Part shown: one piece after another, positions 6,941 through 15,845 of the stretch
Layout of the letters: the number at the start of each line of letters is the position of its first letter
Numbering within the stretch: the first letter of the stretch is position 1
From: an uncultured Blautia sp.
GTDB taxonomy: Bacteria > Bacillota > Clostridia > Lachnospirales > Lachnospiraceae
Length of the DNA: 18,278 nucleotides
NCBI GenBank assembly: GCA_934426285.1
Contig: CAKRYE010000039.1
Span: 1 to 18,278, forward strand
Direction: 5' to 3'
The notes under the pieces: model-generated
What the model was told of the DNA's origin: nothing
The model's input: the letters and a program-made list of their open reading frames with translations, nothing else
Databases searched by the model: none
Position numbers and translations under genes: made by a program

Positions 6941-9900
6941 ATGTCATTACAGTTTATTATCGGCAGTTCCGGTGCCGGAAAATCTTATTTTGCATATGAG
7001 AGAGTGATCCGGGAGTCTATGGAACATCCGGAGAGAAATTACTATATTATTGTCCCGGAGCAGTTCACCATGCAGACCCAGAAAACATTGGTGGAGATGC
7101 ACCCGGGAAAGGGAATCCTGAATATTGATATTCTCAGCTTCCAGCGTCTTGCCTACCGTATTTTTGAAGAGACGGGGGGAGATAACAAAAAAATCCTGGA
7201 AGATACAGGCAAGAGTATGGTTCTGCAGAAAATGGTCCAGCAGCACAGGAGAGAGCTTGTCTATCTGGGAAGCCAGATGAACAAGCCAGGATATCTGGAC
7301 GAAATGAAATCCCTCCTGTCAGAATTTATGCAGTATGATATCAAGGAAGAGGATCTGGAGGAAATGAAGGAGAAAGCAGAAACTCAGACACTGCTTTCCA
7401 TGAAGCTGCAGGATGTAACGGTGCTGTATCGGGCATTTTCAGAATTTCTGAAGGGACATTATATGACAGGGGAAGAGGTTATGGATGTCCTTTTAAAAGT
7501 ACTTCCGTTTTCGGAGAAAATAAAAGGCGCGGAAATCCTTTTTGACGGATTTACCGGTTTTACTCCGATCCAGATCAATGTAATACGGGAGCTGCTTCTG
7601 CTGACCAGAAAAGTTTCCGTGACAGTGACAATGGATGAGAAAGAGGATATTTATTCTGTGGGGAAGCCCTATCAGCTTTTCTATATGAGTAAAAAGATGA
7701 TCCATGCTCTGGCCGGGCTTACAAAGGATCTGGAAGATCCTATATATCTGAAGCCCTCTGAGAAATCCAGATTTGCCGGAGCCGAAGCACTTCGTTTCCT
7801 GGAAAAACATATTTTCCGGTATCATAAGAATGTCTGGGAGGGAGAACAGAAGGAATTGCAGCTGTTCTCTGCACCATCGCCGTTGGCTGAGATGAATGAG
7901 GTTGCCAGAAGAATGGCATATCTGGTAAGGACAAAAGGAATCAGATATGGGGAAATGGCTGTGATCACAGGGAATCTGGAAGAGTATGGAAGAGTGGCTT
8001 CGCAGGCCTTTGAGGCTGGAGAAATCCCCTTTTTTATTGATGAGAAGCATTCCGTACTGATGAATCCTTTTGTGGAATATCTTCGGGCTGCTATGGAAAT
8101 GGTGGTCCAGGGCTTTCCCTATGAAAGTGTATTTCGCTATTTGCGTTGTGGTATGTCAGCAGTTACCAGAGAGCAGGCAGATCAGCTGGAAAACTATGTG
8201 CTGGCTTTAGGAATCCGAGGATATGAAAAATGGTCCCATAAATGGACCCGGGTATACAGAGGAATGGATCCCGGACAGATCCTGCAGATGAATGAGATCA
8301 GAGAAATCTTTCTGGAAGAGATTGGAGAGCTGGCAGAGGGATTTGGTCCGGGAAAAAAGACTGTGGAGGAATACTGCAGGATCCTCTATGCTTTTATTGT
8401 GAAAAGCCAGGTATGGCAGAAGCTGAAGCTCCAGGAAGAGCAGTTTAAAAAGCTGGGGGAGAAGGCTCTGGAAAAAGAATACAGCCAGATTTATGGTATT
8501 GTGATAGACTTGCTGGATAAAATGGTGGAAATACTGGGAGAAGAGACGGTGAGCAGACAGGAGTTCAGACAGCTTCTGGAGACAGGGCTTACCCAGGCCG
8601 AGGTAGGACTGATCCCACCAAGTATGGACCAGGTAATGGTAGGAGATATGGAGAGATCCAGGCTGAAGGATATTAAAGTACTGTTTTTTGTTGGAATGAA
8701 TGAGGGGAATATTCCCAAGAATACACAGTCAGGAGGAATCCTGTCAGAGGTGGACCGGGATTTCCTGGGAGAACAGGGGATGGAACTGGCACCCGGACCA
8801 AAGGAACTGATGAATATGCAGAGATTCTATCTGTATCTGAATCTGACCAAGCCCTCCAGACAGCTGGTGCTTTCTTATAGTGAGACTAATGGAGCGGGAG
8901 AGGGTATTAGCCCGGCTTATCTTATTGGAAGTATCAGGGGACTTTTTCCAGATCTGGAGACAGAGAGAATCCAGGATACCAGGGAAGCCTGTATTCCGGA
9001 GATTCCGGAGGCAGGACTGGAGCTTTTTCTGGATAAGCTGGTACAGGAAACAGCTAAAATGCAGGAAACAGGATGCAGTGATGACCGCATATTCCAGGAG
9101 CTCTATAGCTGGTATCTCCGCCAGCAGGAATACAAAGATATAGTACAGAATCTGGTACAGGCTGCTTTTATGCGAAAGCCTGTGGACAGGATCAGCCAGA
9201 GTGTGGCTAAAGCTCTTTATGGAGAAATTTCTCCTTATAGTGCCACCAGGCTGGAACGGTTTTCTGCCTGTGCCTTTGCCCATTTTCTCCAGTATGGTCT
9301 AAGGCTGGCGGAGAGAACAGAATATGAATTCAAGGCAATGGATATGGGAAATGTGATGCATCAGGCACTGGAGAACTTTGCAGTACGTGTACATAAAATG
9401 GGACTAAATTGGGCGGAGCTCACAGATGAACAGCGTGAACAGATCGCAGATCAGTGTCTGAATGAGATCGTAGCAGATTATGGAAATACAGTGTTGAAAA
9501 GTAACGCCAGAAATGAATATATGATAGAACGTACCAGACGAATCCTGCAGAGAACTGTATGGGCTCTGCAGAAGCAGCTCCAGAACGGGGATTTTCAGCC
9601 GGAAGGCTTTGAGGTAATCTTTGGAGGCGGCAGGATTGACCGTGTAGATATTATGGAGGATCAGGATAAGGTGTATGTGAAGGTCATTGATTACAAGACA
9701 GGGAATACATCCTTTGACCTGGTGTGTCTGTATCATGGCCTGCAGCTGCAGCTGATGATTTACCTGGATGGTGCCCTGCAGGTGGAACAGAAGAAATTTC
9801 CGGACAGGGAAATCCTTCCGGCAGGTGTATTTTACTATAATATTAAGGATCCCATGATCAAGGAAAAAATAGATGCTGATGTGGAGAAAGTCAGCCAGGG

Positions 9901-10288
9901 AATTATGAAGGAATTAAAAATGAACGGTCTGGTACAGAAGGATCCGGAAATGATCCGGAAAATGGATCAGACCCTGTCTTCCATTCCTGTAGCATTTAAA
10001 AAGGACGGGGGCTTCTACAGTAATTCTTCTGTGGCAGACAGAAAGCAGTTTCAGATGCTGGGAAACTATGTGAAAAAGAAGATTCATGAAATCAGGACAG
10101 ATATTCTGAGAGGAGATGCCCAAATCTCTCCTTATGAGCTGGGAAACAGAAATGCCTGTACTTATTGTCCTTATATTTCTGTATGTGGGTTTGACCGTAA
10201 GATCGCCGGATATGAATTCAGGAGATTGAAGAATTTTACGGATGATGAGCTCTGGCAGATATTTGCAGAAGAGGAGGGAGAGAACTGA
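6941..10288 (+). CDS. addB: Helicase-exonuclease AddAB, subunit AddB
   Basis: This is the 1115-residue B subunit of the AddAB helicase-nuclease, which resects double-strand DNA ends for RecA loading in the cytoplasm. The N-terminus has a Walker A motif, GSSGAGKS (residues 8-15). The long middle is a degenerate SF1 helicase core, which in the family acts mainly in Chi recognition. The C-terminal RecB-type nuclease domain begins near YSATRLERFSACAFAHF (about 766-782) and includes GNVMHQALENFA and the catalytic VIDYKTGN (D917, K919). Four cysteines, C777 and C1073-X2-C1076-X5-C1082, have the spacing of the AddB 4Fe-4S cluster that staples the nuclease domain. AAGGAG at 6929-6934 sets the start. 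Its stop overlaps the addA start by one base (TGATG), implying translational coupling and matched subunit levels. Length is near that of B. subtilis AddB. Confidence 0.97.
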   Translation: MSLQFIIGSSGAGKSYFAYERVIRESMEHPERNYYIIVPEQFTMQTQKTLVEMHPGKGILNIDILSFQRLAYRIFEETGGDNKKILEDTGKSMVLQKMVQQHRRELVYLGSQMNKPGYLDEMKSLLSEFMQYDIKEEDLEEMKEKAETQTLLSMKLQDVTVLYRAFSEFLKGHYMTGEEVMDVLLKVLPFSEKIKGAEILFDGFTGFTPIQINVIRELLLLTRKVSVTVTMDEKEDIYSVGKPYQLFYMSKKMIHALAGLTKDLEDPIYLKPSEKSRFAGAEALRFLEKHIFRYHKNVWEGEQKELQLFSAPSPLAEMNEVARRMAYLVRTKGIRYGEMAVITGNLEEYGRVASQAFEAGEIPFFIDEKHSVLMNPFVEYLRAAMEMVVQGFPYESVFRYLRCGMSAVTREQADQLENYVLALGIRGYEKWSHKWTRVYRGMDPGQILQMNEIREIFLEEIGELAEGFGPGKKTVEEYCRILYAFIVKSQVWQKLKLQEEQFKKLGEKALEKEYSQIYGIVIDLLDKMVEILGEETVSRQEFRQLLETGLTQAEVGLIPPSMDQVMVGDMERSRLKDIKVLFFVGMNEGNIPKNTQSGGILSEVDRDFLGEQGMELAPGPKELMNMQRFYLYLNLTKPSRQLVLSYSETNGAGEGISPAYLIGSIRGLFPDLETERIQDTREACIPEIPEAGLELFLDKLVQETAKMQETGCSDDRIFQELYSWYLRQQEYKDIVQNLVQAAFMRKPVDRISQSVAKALYGEISPYSATRLERFSACAFAHFLQYGLRLAERTEYEFKAMDMGNVMHQALENFAVRVHKMGLNWAELTDEQREQIADQCLNEIVADYGNTVLKSNARNEYMIERTRRILQRTVWALQKQLQNGDFQPEGFEVIFGGGRIDRVDIMEDQDKVYVKVIDYKTGNTSFDLVCLYHGLQLQLMIYLDGALQVEQKKFPDREILPAGVFYYNIKDPMIKEKIDADVEKVSQGIMKELKMNGLVQKDPEMIRKMDQTLSSIPVAFKKDGGFYSNSSVADRKQFQMLGNYVKKKIHEIRTDILRGDAQISPYELGNRNACTYCPYISVCGFDRKIAGYEFRRLKNFTDDELWQIFAEEEGEN

Positions 10289-13200
10289 TGGGAGTAAAAT
10301 GGACCGAAGAACAGCAGAAAGTAATTTCCCTCAGGGACAGAAATATTCTGGTCAGCGCAGCGGCAGGTTCCGGTAAAACTGCAGTACTGGTGGAAAGGAT
10401 TCTCAGCAAGATCACAGATCCTGAGGCTCCAGTGGACATTGACCGTCTTCTGATCATGACCTTTACCAGAGCAGCGGCAGGTGAGATGAAGGAAAGAATT
10501 TCAAGTGCTATTGAGTCAGCACTTTATGAGGATCCGGACAATGAGCATTTACAGAGACAGTCAACCCTGCTTCATACTGCTCAGATCACAACCATTGACG
10601 GATTCTGTGCATATATTATCCGCAATTATTTTCACCTCATAGGGCTGGATCCTGGTTATCGGACTGCAGATGAGGGGGAATTGAAGCTTTTGCGAGAGGA
10701 TGTGACAGGGAAGCTTCTGGAGGATTATTACAGCGAAAAGCAGGAGAAGTATGAGAAATTTGTAGAATGTTTTGCTTCCGGCAAGGATGATGAAGCTTTG
10801 GGAGGGATGATCCAGAAGCTGTATGAGATGGCTATGAGTAATCCTTTCCCGGAAGAGTGGCTGGATGCATGTCTGGACGATTATAAAATCGAAACTACAG
10901 AGGAATTGAGAGAAACAAAATGTATAAAGCTTTTGTGGAAGGCTGCAGTTGATGAGCTGGAAACTGCAGAGCACCTGGCCAGAGAGGCAAGGAAGCTCTG
11001 TGATGCTCCTGACGGCCCCAATCTGTACGGGGAAGCTTTGGACAGTGATCTTCTTTTTATCCGTAAGCTGAAGAAGACCGCAGAAGAAAAAGATTATAAT
11101 GTTCTGGCAGAGCTTCTGGAGAAACCTTCTTTTGCCAGATTAAGCGGAAAGAAGATGCCGGAGGCAGATGAGCAGAAGAAACAGAGGGTAAAGGAGCTGC
11201 GTGAGGAGGAAAAGGAAATCCTCAGGGAGCTGGGACAGAAATATTTCCAGGGCACAGAGGAAGAAATCCTGGATATGCTCAAATGCAGCAGAGAGCCTCT
11301 GGAGATGCTGGTGGAACTTACAAGGCAGTTTGCAGAGCGGTTCAGTAAAGCCAAACGTGAAAAAAATATTCTGGATTTCACAGATATGGAGCATTTTGCA
11401 CTGAAAATCCTGATGAAAAAGGAGGACGGACAGATGCAGATGTCCCAGGCTGCCATAGAGCTTTCGGAGAAATACGACGAAGTGCTGGTGGACGAATATC
11501 AGGACAGTAATCTGGTTCAGGAGCTTCTGACTACAGCAGTATCCGGATGGGTAAACCAGAGGAAGAACATCTTTATGGTAGGAGATGTGAAACAGAGTAT
11601 ATACAGATTCCGTCTGGCCAGACCGGAGCTGTTTATGGAGAAATATAAAAGCTATTCTGTAGAGGATGGAGAGGAACAGAGAATAGATCTGCACAAAAAC
11701 TTCCGAAGCAGGGCACAGGTGCTGGAAAGTGTGAATTTCATTTTCAGGCAGATCATGGGAGAGGATCTGGGAGGAATCTCCTATGACAAGGACGCAGCGC
11801 TCTATCCGGGAGCTGATTTTCCGGCAGGAGGATCTCAGGAATTTGTAAAAACCGAGGTACTTCTGGTGGAGAAGGACGGGGAAGAGCTGGAGGAAGAGGC
11901 GGGAGACCAGAATGCACAGGAGCTGGAGGCTCTGGCTATTGCCCAGAGGATTCAGGGAATGGTTGGCAGAGAAGAAATTGTGGACAAAAAAACCGGGAAA
12001 TACAGGCCGGTGGAGTATGGGGATATTGTAATTCTGCTGAGAAGTGCATATGGATGGTCGGAAACCTTCAGGGAGGTACTGGCTTCCCAGGGGATTCCTG
12101 TGTACTGCACTTCCAGAACCGGATATTTTTCTGCTCTGGAAATCATTACTGTGCTGAATTATCTGAAGGTGTGTGACAATCCTCTTCAGGATATCCCCCT
12201 TACCGGAGTGCTCCGGTCGCCTATGGTGGGATGCACTTCCCAGGAACTGGCCCAGATCCGGGTGCTGTATTCACAGGGACTTTTGTGGGATAGTGTAGAA
12301 CAATATGTGAAAAGCCGGGAAGAAGGATGCGATGTTGCAGAGAAGCCTTTGGTTGAAAAGCTGCAGAGATTTCTGGAACTGTTGGAGAAGGTGAGAAATA
12401 TGGCAACCTATACTCCAGTGCACCAGCTGATCCTTTTCATACTGAAGGAAACTGGTTATGGAAATTATGCCAGGGCACTTCCGGGCGGAGAGCAGAGATA
12501 TGCAAACCTCTCCATGCTGGTGGAAAAGGCTATGGCCTATGAAAAGACCAGCTACAGAGGGTTATTTAACTTTGTCCGTTATATTGAACAGCTTCAGGCT
12601 TATGAAGTGGATTACGGAGAGGTCAATCTGGCAGGTGCAGGAAGTACAGCGGTAGAAATTATGACCATTCATAAAAGCAAGGGACTGGAATTTCCTGTGG
12701 TGTTTGCAGCAGGAATGGGAAAACAGTTTAATTTTCAGGATCTGAATGCCAGATTGCTGATTCATCCGGAGCTGGGACTGGGGACAGATGCAATACTTCC
12801 GGAAAAAAGAATCATTGCATCCTCCCTGAATAAACAGATGGTACGAAGAGAGCTTCTTAAGGAAAGTCTGGGAGAGGAGCTGAGAGTACTGTATGTGGCT
12901 ATGACCAGGGCAAAGGAGAAGCTGATCCTTACAGGAGCTGTGGGAAAACTGGATAAACGTATTCCGTCCCTGTCCGGATTTCTGGAAGAAGAGGGGCAGG
13001 TGCTTCCGCTGGGAGTACGGCTGAAGGCAAGAAATTACTGGGATTTTGTATTGCCGGCTCTGGCCAGACACAGGTCCATGACAGAGCTTTTTGGAGAATA
13101 CGGTGTGCCCATGCACAGGGTAGAAGGCTTTTATGATGATCATGCGGACTTTAACATAAGAAAGATCACTCTTCGTCAGATGACAGAGAAGGAAATCCTT

Positions 13201-13998
13201 CTTCAGACAGGAAACCAGATGCAGGAAGAAATACTGAAAAACTGGAACCCGGAACAGATTTATGATGCAAAAGTGCGGGAGGAGATCGAAGAACGTTTTT
13301 CCTATGTATATCCCTTCCGTTACCTGGAAGAAATTCCTGTGAAGGTCAGTGTATCCGAGTTAAAGAAGAGAGGCTGGCAGGACAATGAGGTTCTGCAGAT
13401 GGTGCCGGAGGATACAGAAACAGAGGCAGAGATGCCTGTGCCCGGATTTATGAAAGCTTCCGGGGAAGAATACAGGGGAGCTGCCCGGGGTACGGCTTAT
13501 CACAGGGTAATGGAATGCCTGGATTATTTGCAGGTAGAAACAAACGAACAGCTGAAGAAACAGCTGGAGAGACTGGTGGAAAGCCAGAAGTTGTCAGAGC
13601 AGGAAAGGGATTGTATCCGTATTTTAGATATTCGGAGATTTGTAGATTCCGGACTGGGACAGAGGATGAAAAATGCTGCTGTGCAGAAGAGGCTTTACAG
13701 AGAGCAGCCCTTTGTAATCCAGAGAAGTGCGGCTATGCTGGACGATTTGTGGCAGGAGGAAACAGTACTGGTGCAGGGAATCATTGATGCATATTTTGTA
13801 GAGGACGGTGAGATTGTCCTGGTAGATTACAAAACAGACAGAGTGAGAAGAGGGCAGGAACAGAAGCTGATCGATCTGTATCATGTGCAGCTGGAGGATT
13901 ATGCCCAGGCCCTGGAGAGAATGACCGGGAAAAAAGTAAAAGAAAAGATTATTTATTCCTTTACCCTGCAGAAAGAGATTATATTGCAGGAAAAATAA
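10288..13998 (+). CDS. addA: Helicase-exonuclease AddAB, subunit AddA
   Basis: This is the 1236-residue A subunit, the active 3'-5' motor and second nuclease of AddAB. All UvrD-type motifs are visible: Walker A AAAGSGKT (24-31, K30), motif Ia LLIMTFTRAAAGEM, TIDGFC, Walker B LVDEYQDS (D402-E403), motif III FMVGDVKQSIYRFR, motif IV LHKNFRSR, motif V IMTIHKSKGLEFPVV and motif VI VLYVAMTRAKEKL. The C-terminal nuclease domain has GTAYHRVMECLDY and VQGIIDAYF, then the catalytic LVDYKTDR (D1180, K1182). The start overlaps the addB stop by one base, and GAGGAGGGAG (10271-10280) within addB is its RBS. A polar charged segment at about residues 265-345, rich in Lys and Glu, may form part of the 1B/2B region. 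The gene is followed by a long hairpin shared with the convergent methyltransferase gene. Confidence 0.98.
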   Translation: MGVKWTEEQQKVISLRDRNILVSAAAGSGKTAVLVERILSKITDPEAPVDIDRLLIMTFTRAAAGEMKERISSAIESALYEDPDNEHLQRQSTLLHTAQITTIDGFCAYIIRNYFHLIGLDPGYRTADEGELKLLREDVTGKLLEDYYSEKQEKYEKFVECFASGKDDEALGGMIQKLYEMAMSNPFPEEWLDACLDDYKIETTEELRETKCIKLLWKAAVDELETAEHLAREARKLCDAPDGPNLYGEALDSDLLFIRKLKKTAEEKDYNVLAELLEKPSFARLSGKKMPEADEQKKQRVKELREEEKEILRELGQKYFQGTEEEILDMLKCSREPLEMLVELTRQFAERFSKAKREKNILDFTDMEHFALKILMKKEDGQMQMSQAAIELSEKYDEVLVDEYQDSNLVQELLTTAVSGWVNQRKNIFMVGDVKQSIYRFRLARPELFMEKYKSYSVEDGEEQRIDLHKNFRSRAQVLESVNFIFRQIMGEDLGGISYDKDAALYPGADFPAGGSQEFVKTEVLLVEKDGEELEEEAGDQNAQELEALAIAQRIQGMVGREEIVDKKTGKYRPVEYGDIVILLRSAYGWSETFREVLASQGIPVYCTSRTGYFSALEIITVLNYLKVCDNPLQDIPLTGVLRSPMVGCTSQELAQIRVLYSQGLLWDSVEQYVKSREEGCDVAEKPLVEKLQRFLELLEKVRNMATYTPVHQLILFILKETGYGNYARALPGGEQRYANLSMLVEKAMAYEKTSYRGLFNFVRYIEQLQAYEVDYGEVNLAGAGSTAVEIMTIHKSKGLEFPVVFAAGMGKQFNFQDLNARLLIHPELGLGTDAILPEKRIIASSLNKQMVRRELLKESLGEELRVLYVAMTRAKEKLILTGAVGKLDKRIPSLSGFLEEEGQVLPLGVRLKARNYWDFVLPALARHRSMTELFGEYGVPMHRVEGFYDDHADFNIRKITLRQMTEKEILLQTGNQMQEEILKNWNPEQIYDAKVREEIEERFSYVYPFRYLEEIPVKVSVSELKKRGWQDNEVLQMVPEDTETEAEMPVPGFMKASGEEYRGAARGTAYHRVMECLDYLQVETNEQLKKQLERLVESQKLSEQERDCIRILDIRRFVDSGLGQRMKNAAVQKRLYREQPFVIQRSAAMLDDLWQEETVLVQGIIDAYFVEDGEIVLVDYKTDRVRRGQEQKLIDLYHVQLEDYAQALERMTGKKVKEKIIYSFTLQKEIILQEK

Positions 13999-14049
13999 AA
14001 ATTCATAAAAATATCTGTTTTGGATTGCAGAAGGTGTTTGGATAAAAAG

Positions 14050-14106
14050 ATATCCGGCAGGGAGAAGCGCGTATTATACGCGCCATCCTGCCGGATATTT
14101 ATTTTT
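14050..14106. terminator. Long bidirectional terminator hairpin between addA and rsmF
   Basis: The outer arms ATATCCGGCAGG (14050-14061) and CCTGCCGGATAT (14087-14098) pair perfectly over 12 bp. After a small internal loop an inner stem GCGCGTA / TACGCGC (14067-14073, 14077-14083) closes on a TTA triloop. T-rich DNA follows on the plus strand (TTTATTTTT, 14098-14106), and the minus strand gets TTTTT from 14044-14048. The rsmF stop codon is exactly the triloop (14074-14076). Confidence 0.9.
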
Positions 14107-15477
14107 CAGGATCTGGTTGACCAGCTTTCCGAAGCCTACCGGATATCCATCTGCACAGAGAAGATGCCATCCTTTTTTGTGGGCTGCTTCTTGGGGCTCA
14201 ATGTTTAAGGTCTCACCTTTCAGATAGCGGGTGAGTCTTTCATCAGAGACAGGAAGAGAAATCACAGCTTCCGCCTCTCCTTTGTGGATGGCCAGTGCCA
14301 GAGGCTGAGAGGGCTCAAAACGATTTTTCTTAAGGTCACCCAGGTATAATCCGTTTCGGAGGAAGGTGATTCCGCGGAAATCAGAAAGTACAGGTGGCAG
14401 ATAATAGACTTTGTCCTTGCGAACCTCTACCCGCTCCCAGTCAAAGGGCTGGCCGCCCAGAGTTTTCAGGCCAATTTCATTCAGGAATTCTTCGATTAAC
14501 GGGAAAGCGTTTTTATCAGGCCTTGTGTGTGGACGGCTGCTTTCCTGTATGGATTGTCCTTTTTTATGGAAGAGAGCCAGGAAGTGGCCTTCCCCGTTCA
14601 TTTTATGGGGGAAAATGCGGATGCACTTGGTCAGCTCCGGATTGCCATTTCCCCATTCCGGGACACCCTGGGAAAATCCTTCATAGTTTTCCATTTCTGT
14701 CAGCTCCATATCCGGGCGGTTTTCCAGAAGATAAGCCACTGTCTGTTCGTCTTCCACAGGGGCGAAGGTACAGGTGGAATAAAGTAAGAGTCCACCTGGG
14801 CGAAGCATATCTGCTGCCTGAAGCACAAGCTCTTTCTGGATTTCAGAAAGCTCCCGGGATTTTTCTGGAGTCCAGTCCTTTGCAAGGGCTTCTTCCTTGC
14901 GGAACATTCCTTCGCCGGAGCATGGGGCATCCAGGATGATTTTGTCAAAAAATTCCGGGAATGTCTTGGTTAGCTTTGCCGGTGTTTCGTTTGCCACGAA
15001 AACATTTGGGATTCCGAAAAGTTCCAGATTACGCAGAAGGGCTCTGGCGCGGGATGTGCTAATATCGTTGGCTACCAGAAGTCCCTGTCCCTGAAGGGCA
15101 GCTCCTGCTGCAGTTGCCTTTCCGCCAGGGGCAGCGCAGAGATCCAGGACTTTGTCACCGGGTTCGATGGGAATACGGGAGGCAGGTGTCATGGCACTTG
15201 GCTCCTGGAGGTAATAGAGGCCGGCCTGGTAATATGCGCATCTGGAAGGGCGGGTATCCTCATCATAGAAATATCCGTTGGGGATCCAGGGGATTGGTTT
15301 CACTGGAAACGGACAGAGTTTTTGGAATTCTTCACAGGAGATTTTGGAGGTGTTTACCCGCAGGCCATAGGTGCGGGGGGCGTTAAAGCTCTCTAAGAAG
15401 GCGGTGTATTCCTGAGCAGAAAGCATTTCCTGCATGCGTGCCAGGAAGTCAGGGTGGAGAGGAGTAGTTATTGTCAT
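14074..15477 (-). CDS. rsmF: RsmF-type 16S rRNA (cytosine-C5) methyltransferase, NOL1/NOP2/Sun family
   Basis: The 467-residue product shows the family signature throughout. SAM-binding motif I is LDLCAAPGGKAT (111-122), VANDIS (135-140) is the acidic strand, motif IV is DAPCSGEGMFRKE (C186, the releasing cysteine), and motif VI is YSTCTF (C236, the nucleophile that attacks cytosine C6). The N-terminal part (about 1-105) includes APRTYGLRVNT and QEPSAM, typical of the RNA-positioning region. The C-terminal part from about 300 (from FPLIEEFLNEIG to the PAGWRV end) fits the RsmF-specific extra domain plus a PUA-like fold. E. coli RsmF is 479 residues and methylates C1407 of 16S rRNA; Gram-positive relatives may modify one or more nearby bases, so the exact target is inferred. 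The RBS is AAAGGG (complement of 15489-15494), 11 bases upstream. It is convergent with addA and divergent from padR. Confidence 0.93.
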   Translation of the reverse strand: MTITTPLHPDFLARMQEMLSAQEYTAFLESFNAPRTYGLRVNTSKISCEEFQKLCPFPVKPIPWIPNGYFYDEDTRPSRCAYYQAGLYYLQEPSAMTPASRIPIEPGDKVLDLCAAPGGKATAAGAALQGQGLLVANDISTSRARALLRNLELFGIPNVFVANETPAKLTKTFPEFFDKIILDAPCSGEGMFRKEEALAKDWTPEKSRELSEIQKELVLQAADMLRPGGLLLYSTCTFAPVEDEQTVAYLLENRPDMELTEMENYEGFSQGVPEWGNGNPELTKCIRIFPHKMNGEGHFLALFHKKGQSIQESSRPHTRPDKNAFPLIEEFLNEIGLKTLGGQPFDWERVEVRKDKVYYLPPVLSDFRGITFLRNGLYLGDLKKNRFEPSQPLALAIHKGEAEAVISLPVSDERLTRYLKGETLNIEPQEAAHKKGWHLLCADGYPVGFGKLVNQILKNKYPAGWRV

Positions 15478-15506
15478 AATGTGTGAAGCCCTTTCTGAAA
15501 AAAATA

Positions 15507-15512
15507 TTTATA
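15507..15512 (-). promoter_or_regulatory. Possible -10 box for rsmF
   Basis: On the minus strand TATAAA/T reads at 15506-15512, about 30 bases before the ATG. The matching -35 region is poor, and the palindrome begins at 15542, so a leftward promoter must either fit in this roughly 60-base gap or fire through the palindrome. Weakly supported. Confidence 0.25.
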
Positions 15513-15541
15513 GTCGGGATGAATATGATGGGAAGGGGGAC

Positions 15542-15747
15542 GCCGTGGGAAAGATATCTATGCTGGTTCGGTTCCGGGGCCTAAGTAATTCTAAGTCTGC
15601 AAAAATCTGCTAAAGGCATGAGAAAAAAAGCGCAAACTCGCTTCGCTCAGACAGTGCGGCTTTTTTTCTTATAACGCAGATTTTCGCAGACTAAGAATTG
15701 CTAAGGCCCCTGCACAGAGGAACCAGCATAGATATCTTTCCCACGGC
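15542..15747. repeat. 206-bp near-perfect palindrome (nested inverted repeat), possible MITE-like or interspersed element
   Basis: The outer arms 15542-15569 and 15720-15747 are perfect 28-bp inverted repeats, beginning GCCGTGGGAAAGATATCTAT on each strand. After unequal internal loops (15570-15575, six bases; 15711-15719, nine bases) a second arm pair follows, 15576-15610 with 15676-15710. These 35-base arms match at 31 positions, and one of the four differences is a G·T wobble. The centre (15611-15675) holds a smaller terminator-like hairpin. There is no open reading frame of note inside. No obvious target-site duplication flanks it (GGGGAC on the left, TGTGAA on the right). It lies between divergently transcribed rsmF and padR. 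A folded RNA or cruciform would have about 75 bp of stem. It could be a non-autonomous mobile element, a dispersed genus-specific repeat or a structured RNA; sequence alone does not decide. Confidence 0.93.
15621..15669. terminator. Bidirectional terminator-like hairpin at the centre of the palindrome
   Basis: AGAAAAAAAG (15621-15630) pairs with CTTTTTTTCT (15660-15669). After one bulged G the stem continues with CGCA/TGCG (15631-15634, 15655-15658). The apical part contains CTCGCTTCGCTC, itself partly self-complementary. Because the arms end in seven As and seven Ts, the structure yields a U-tract in either direction and would insulate rsmF and padR transcription. Confidence 0.75.
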
Positions 15748-15845
15748 TGTGAATCCTGCCGATGCAAAAAACATCCAATGGTAACGGGGTATATTGTGAT
15801 TGGTCTTGTTTATTATAATAGAAAAGATATTTTTGCTAAATAGTA

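Noticed and set aside
8744..9283. 179-codon leftward frame inside addB
   Set aside because: It is antisense to a conserved gene and its translation is Leu/Ser/His-rich with no domain, as expected of a shadow.
14394..14939. 181-codon rightward frame opposite rsmF
   Set aside because: It lies wholly antisense to a gene with complete catalytic motifs, has no recognisable domain and no supporting RBS; it is a coding shadow.
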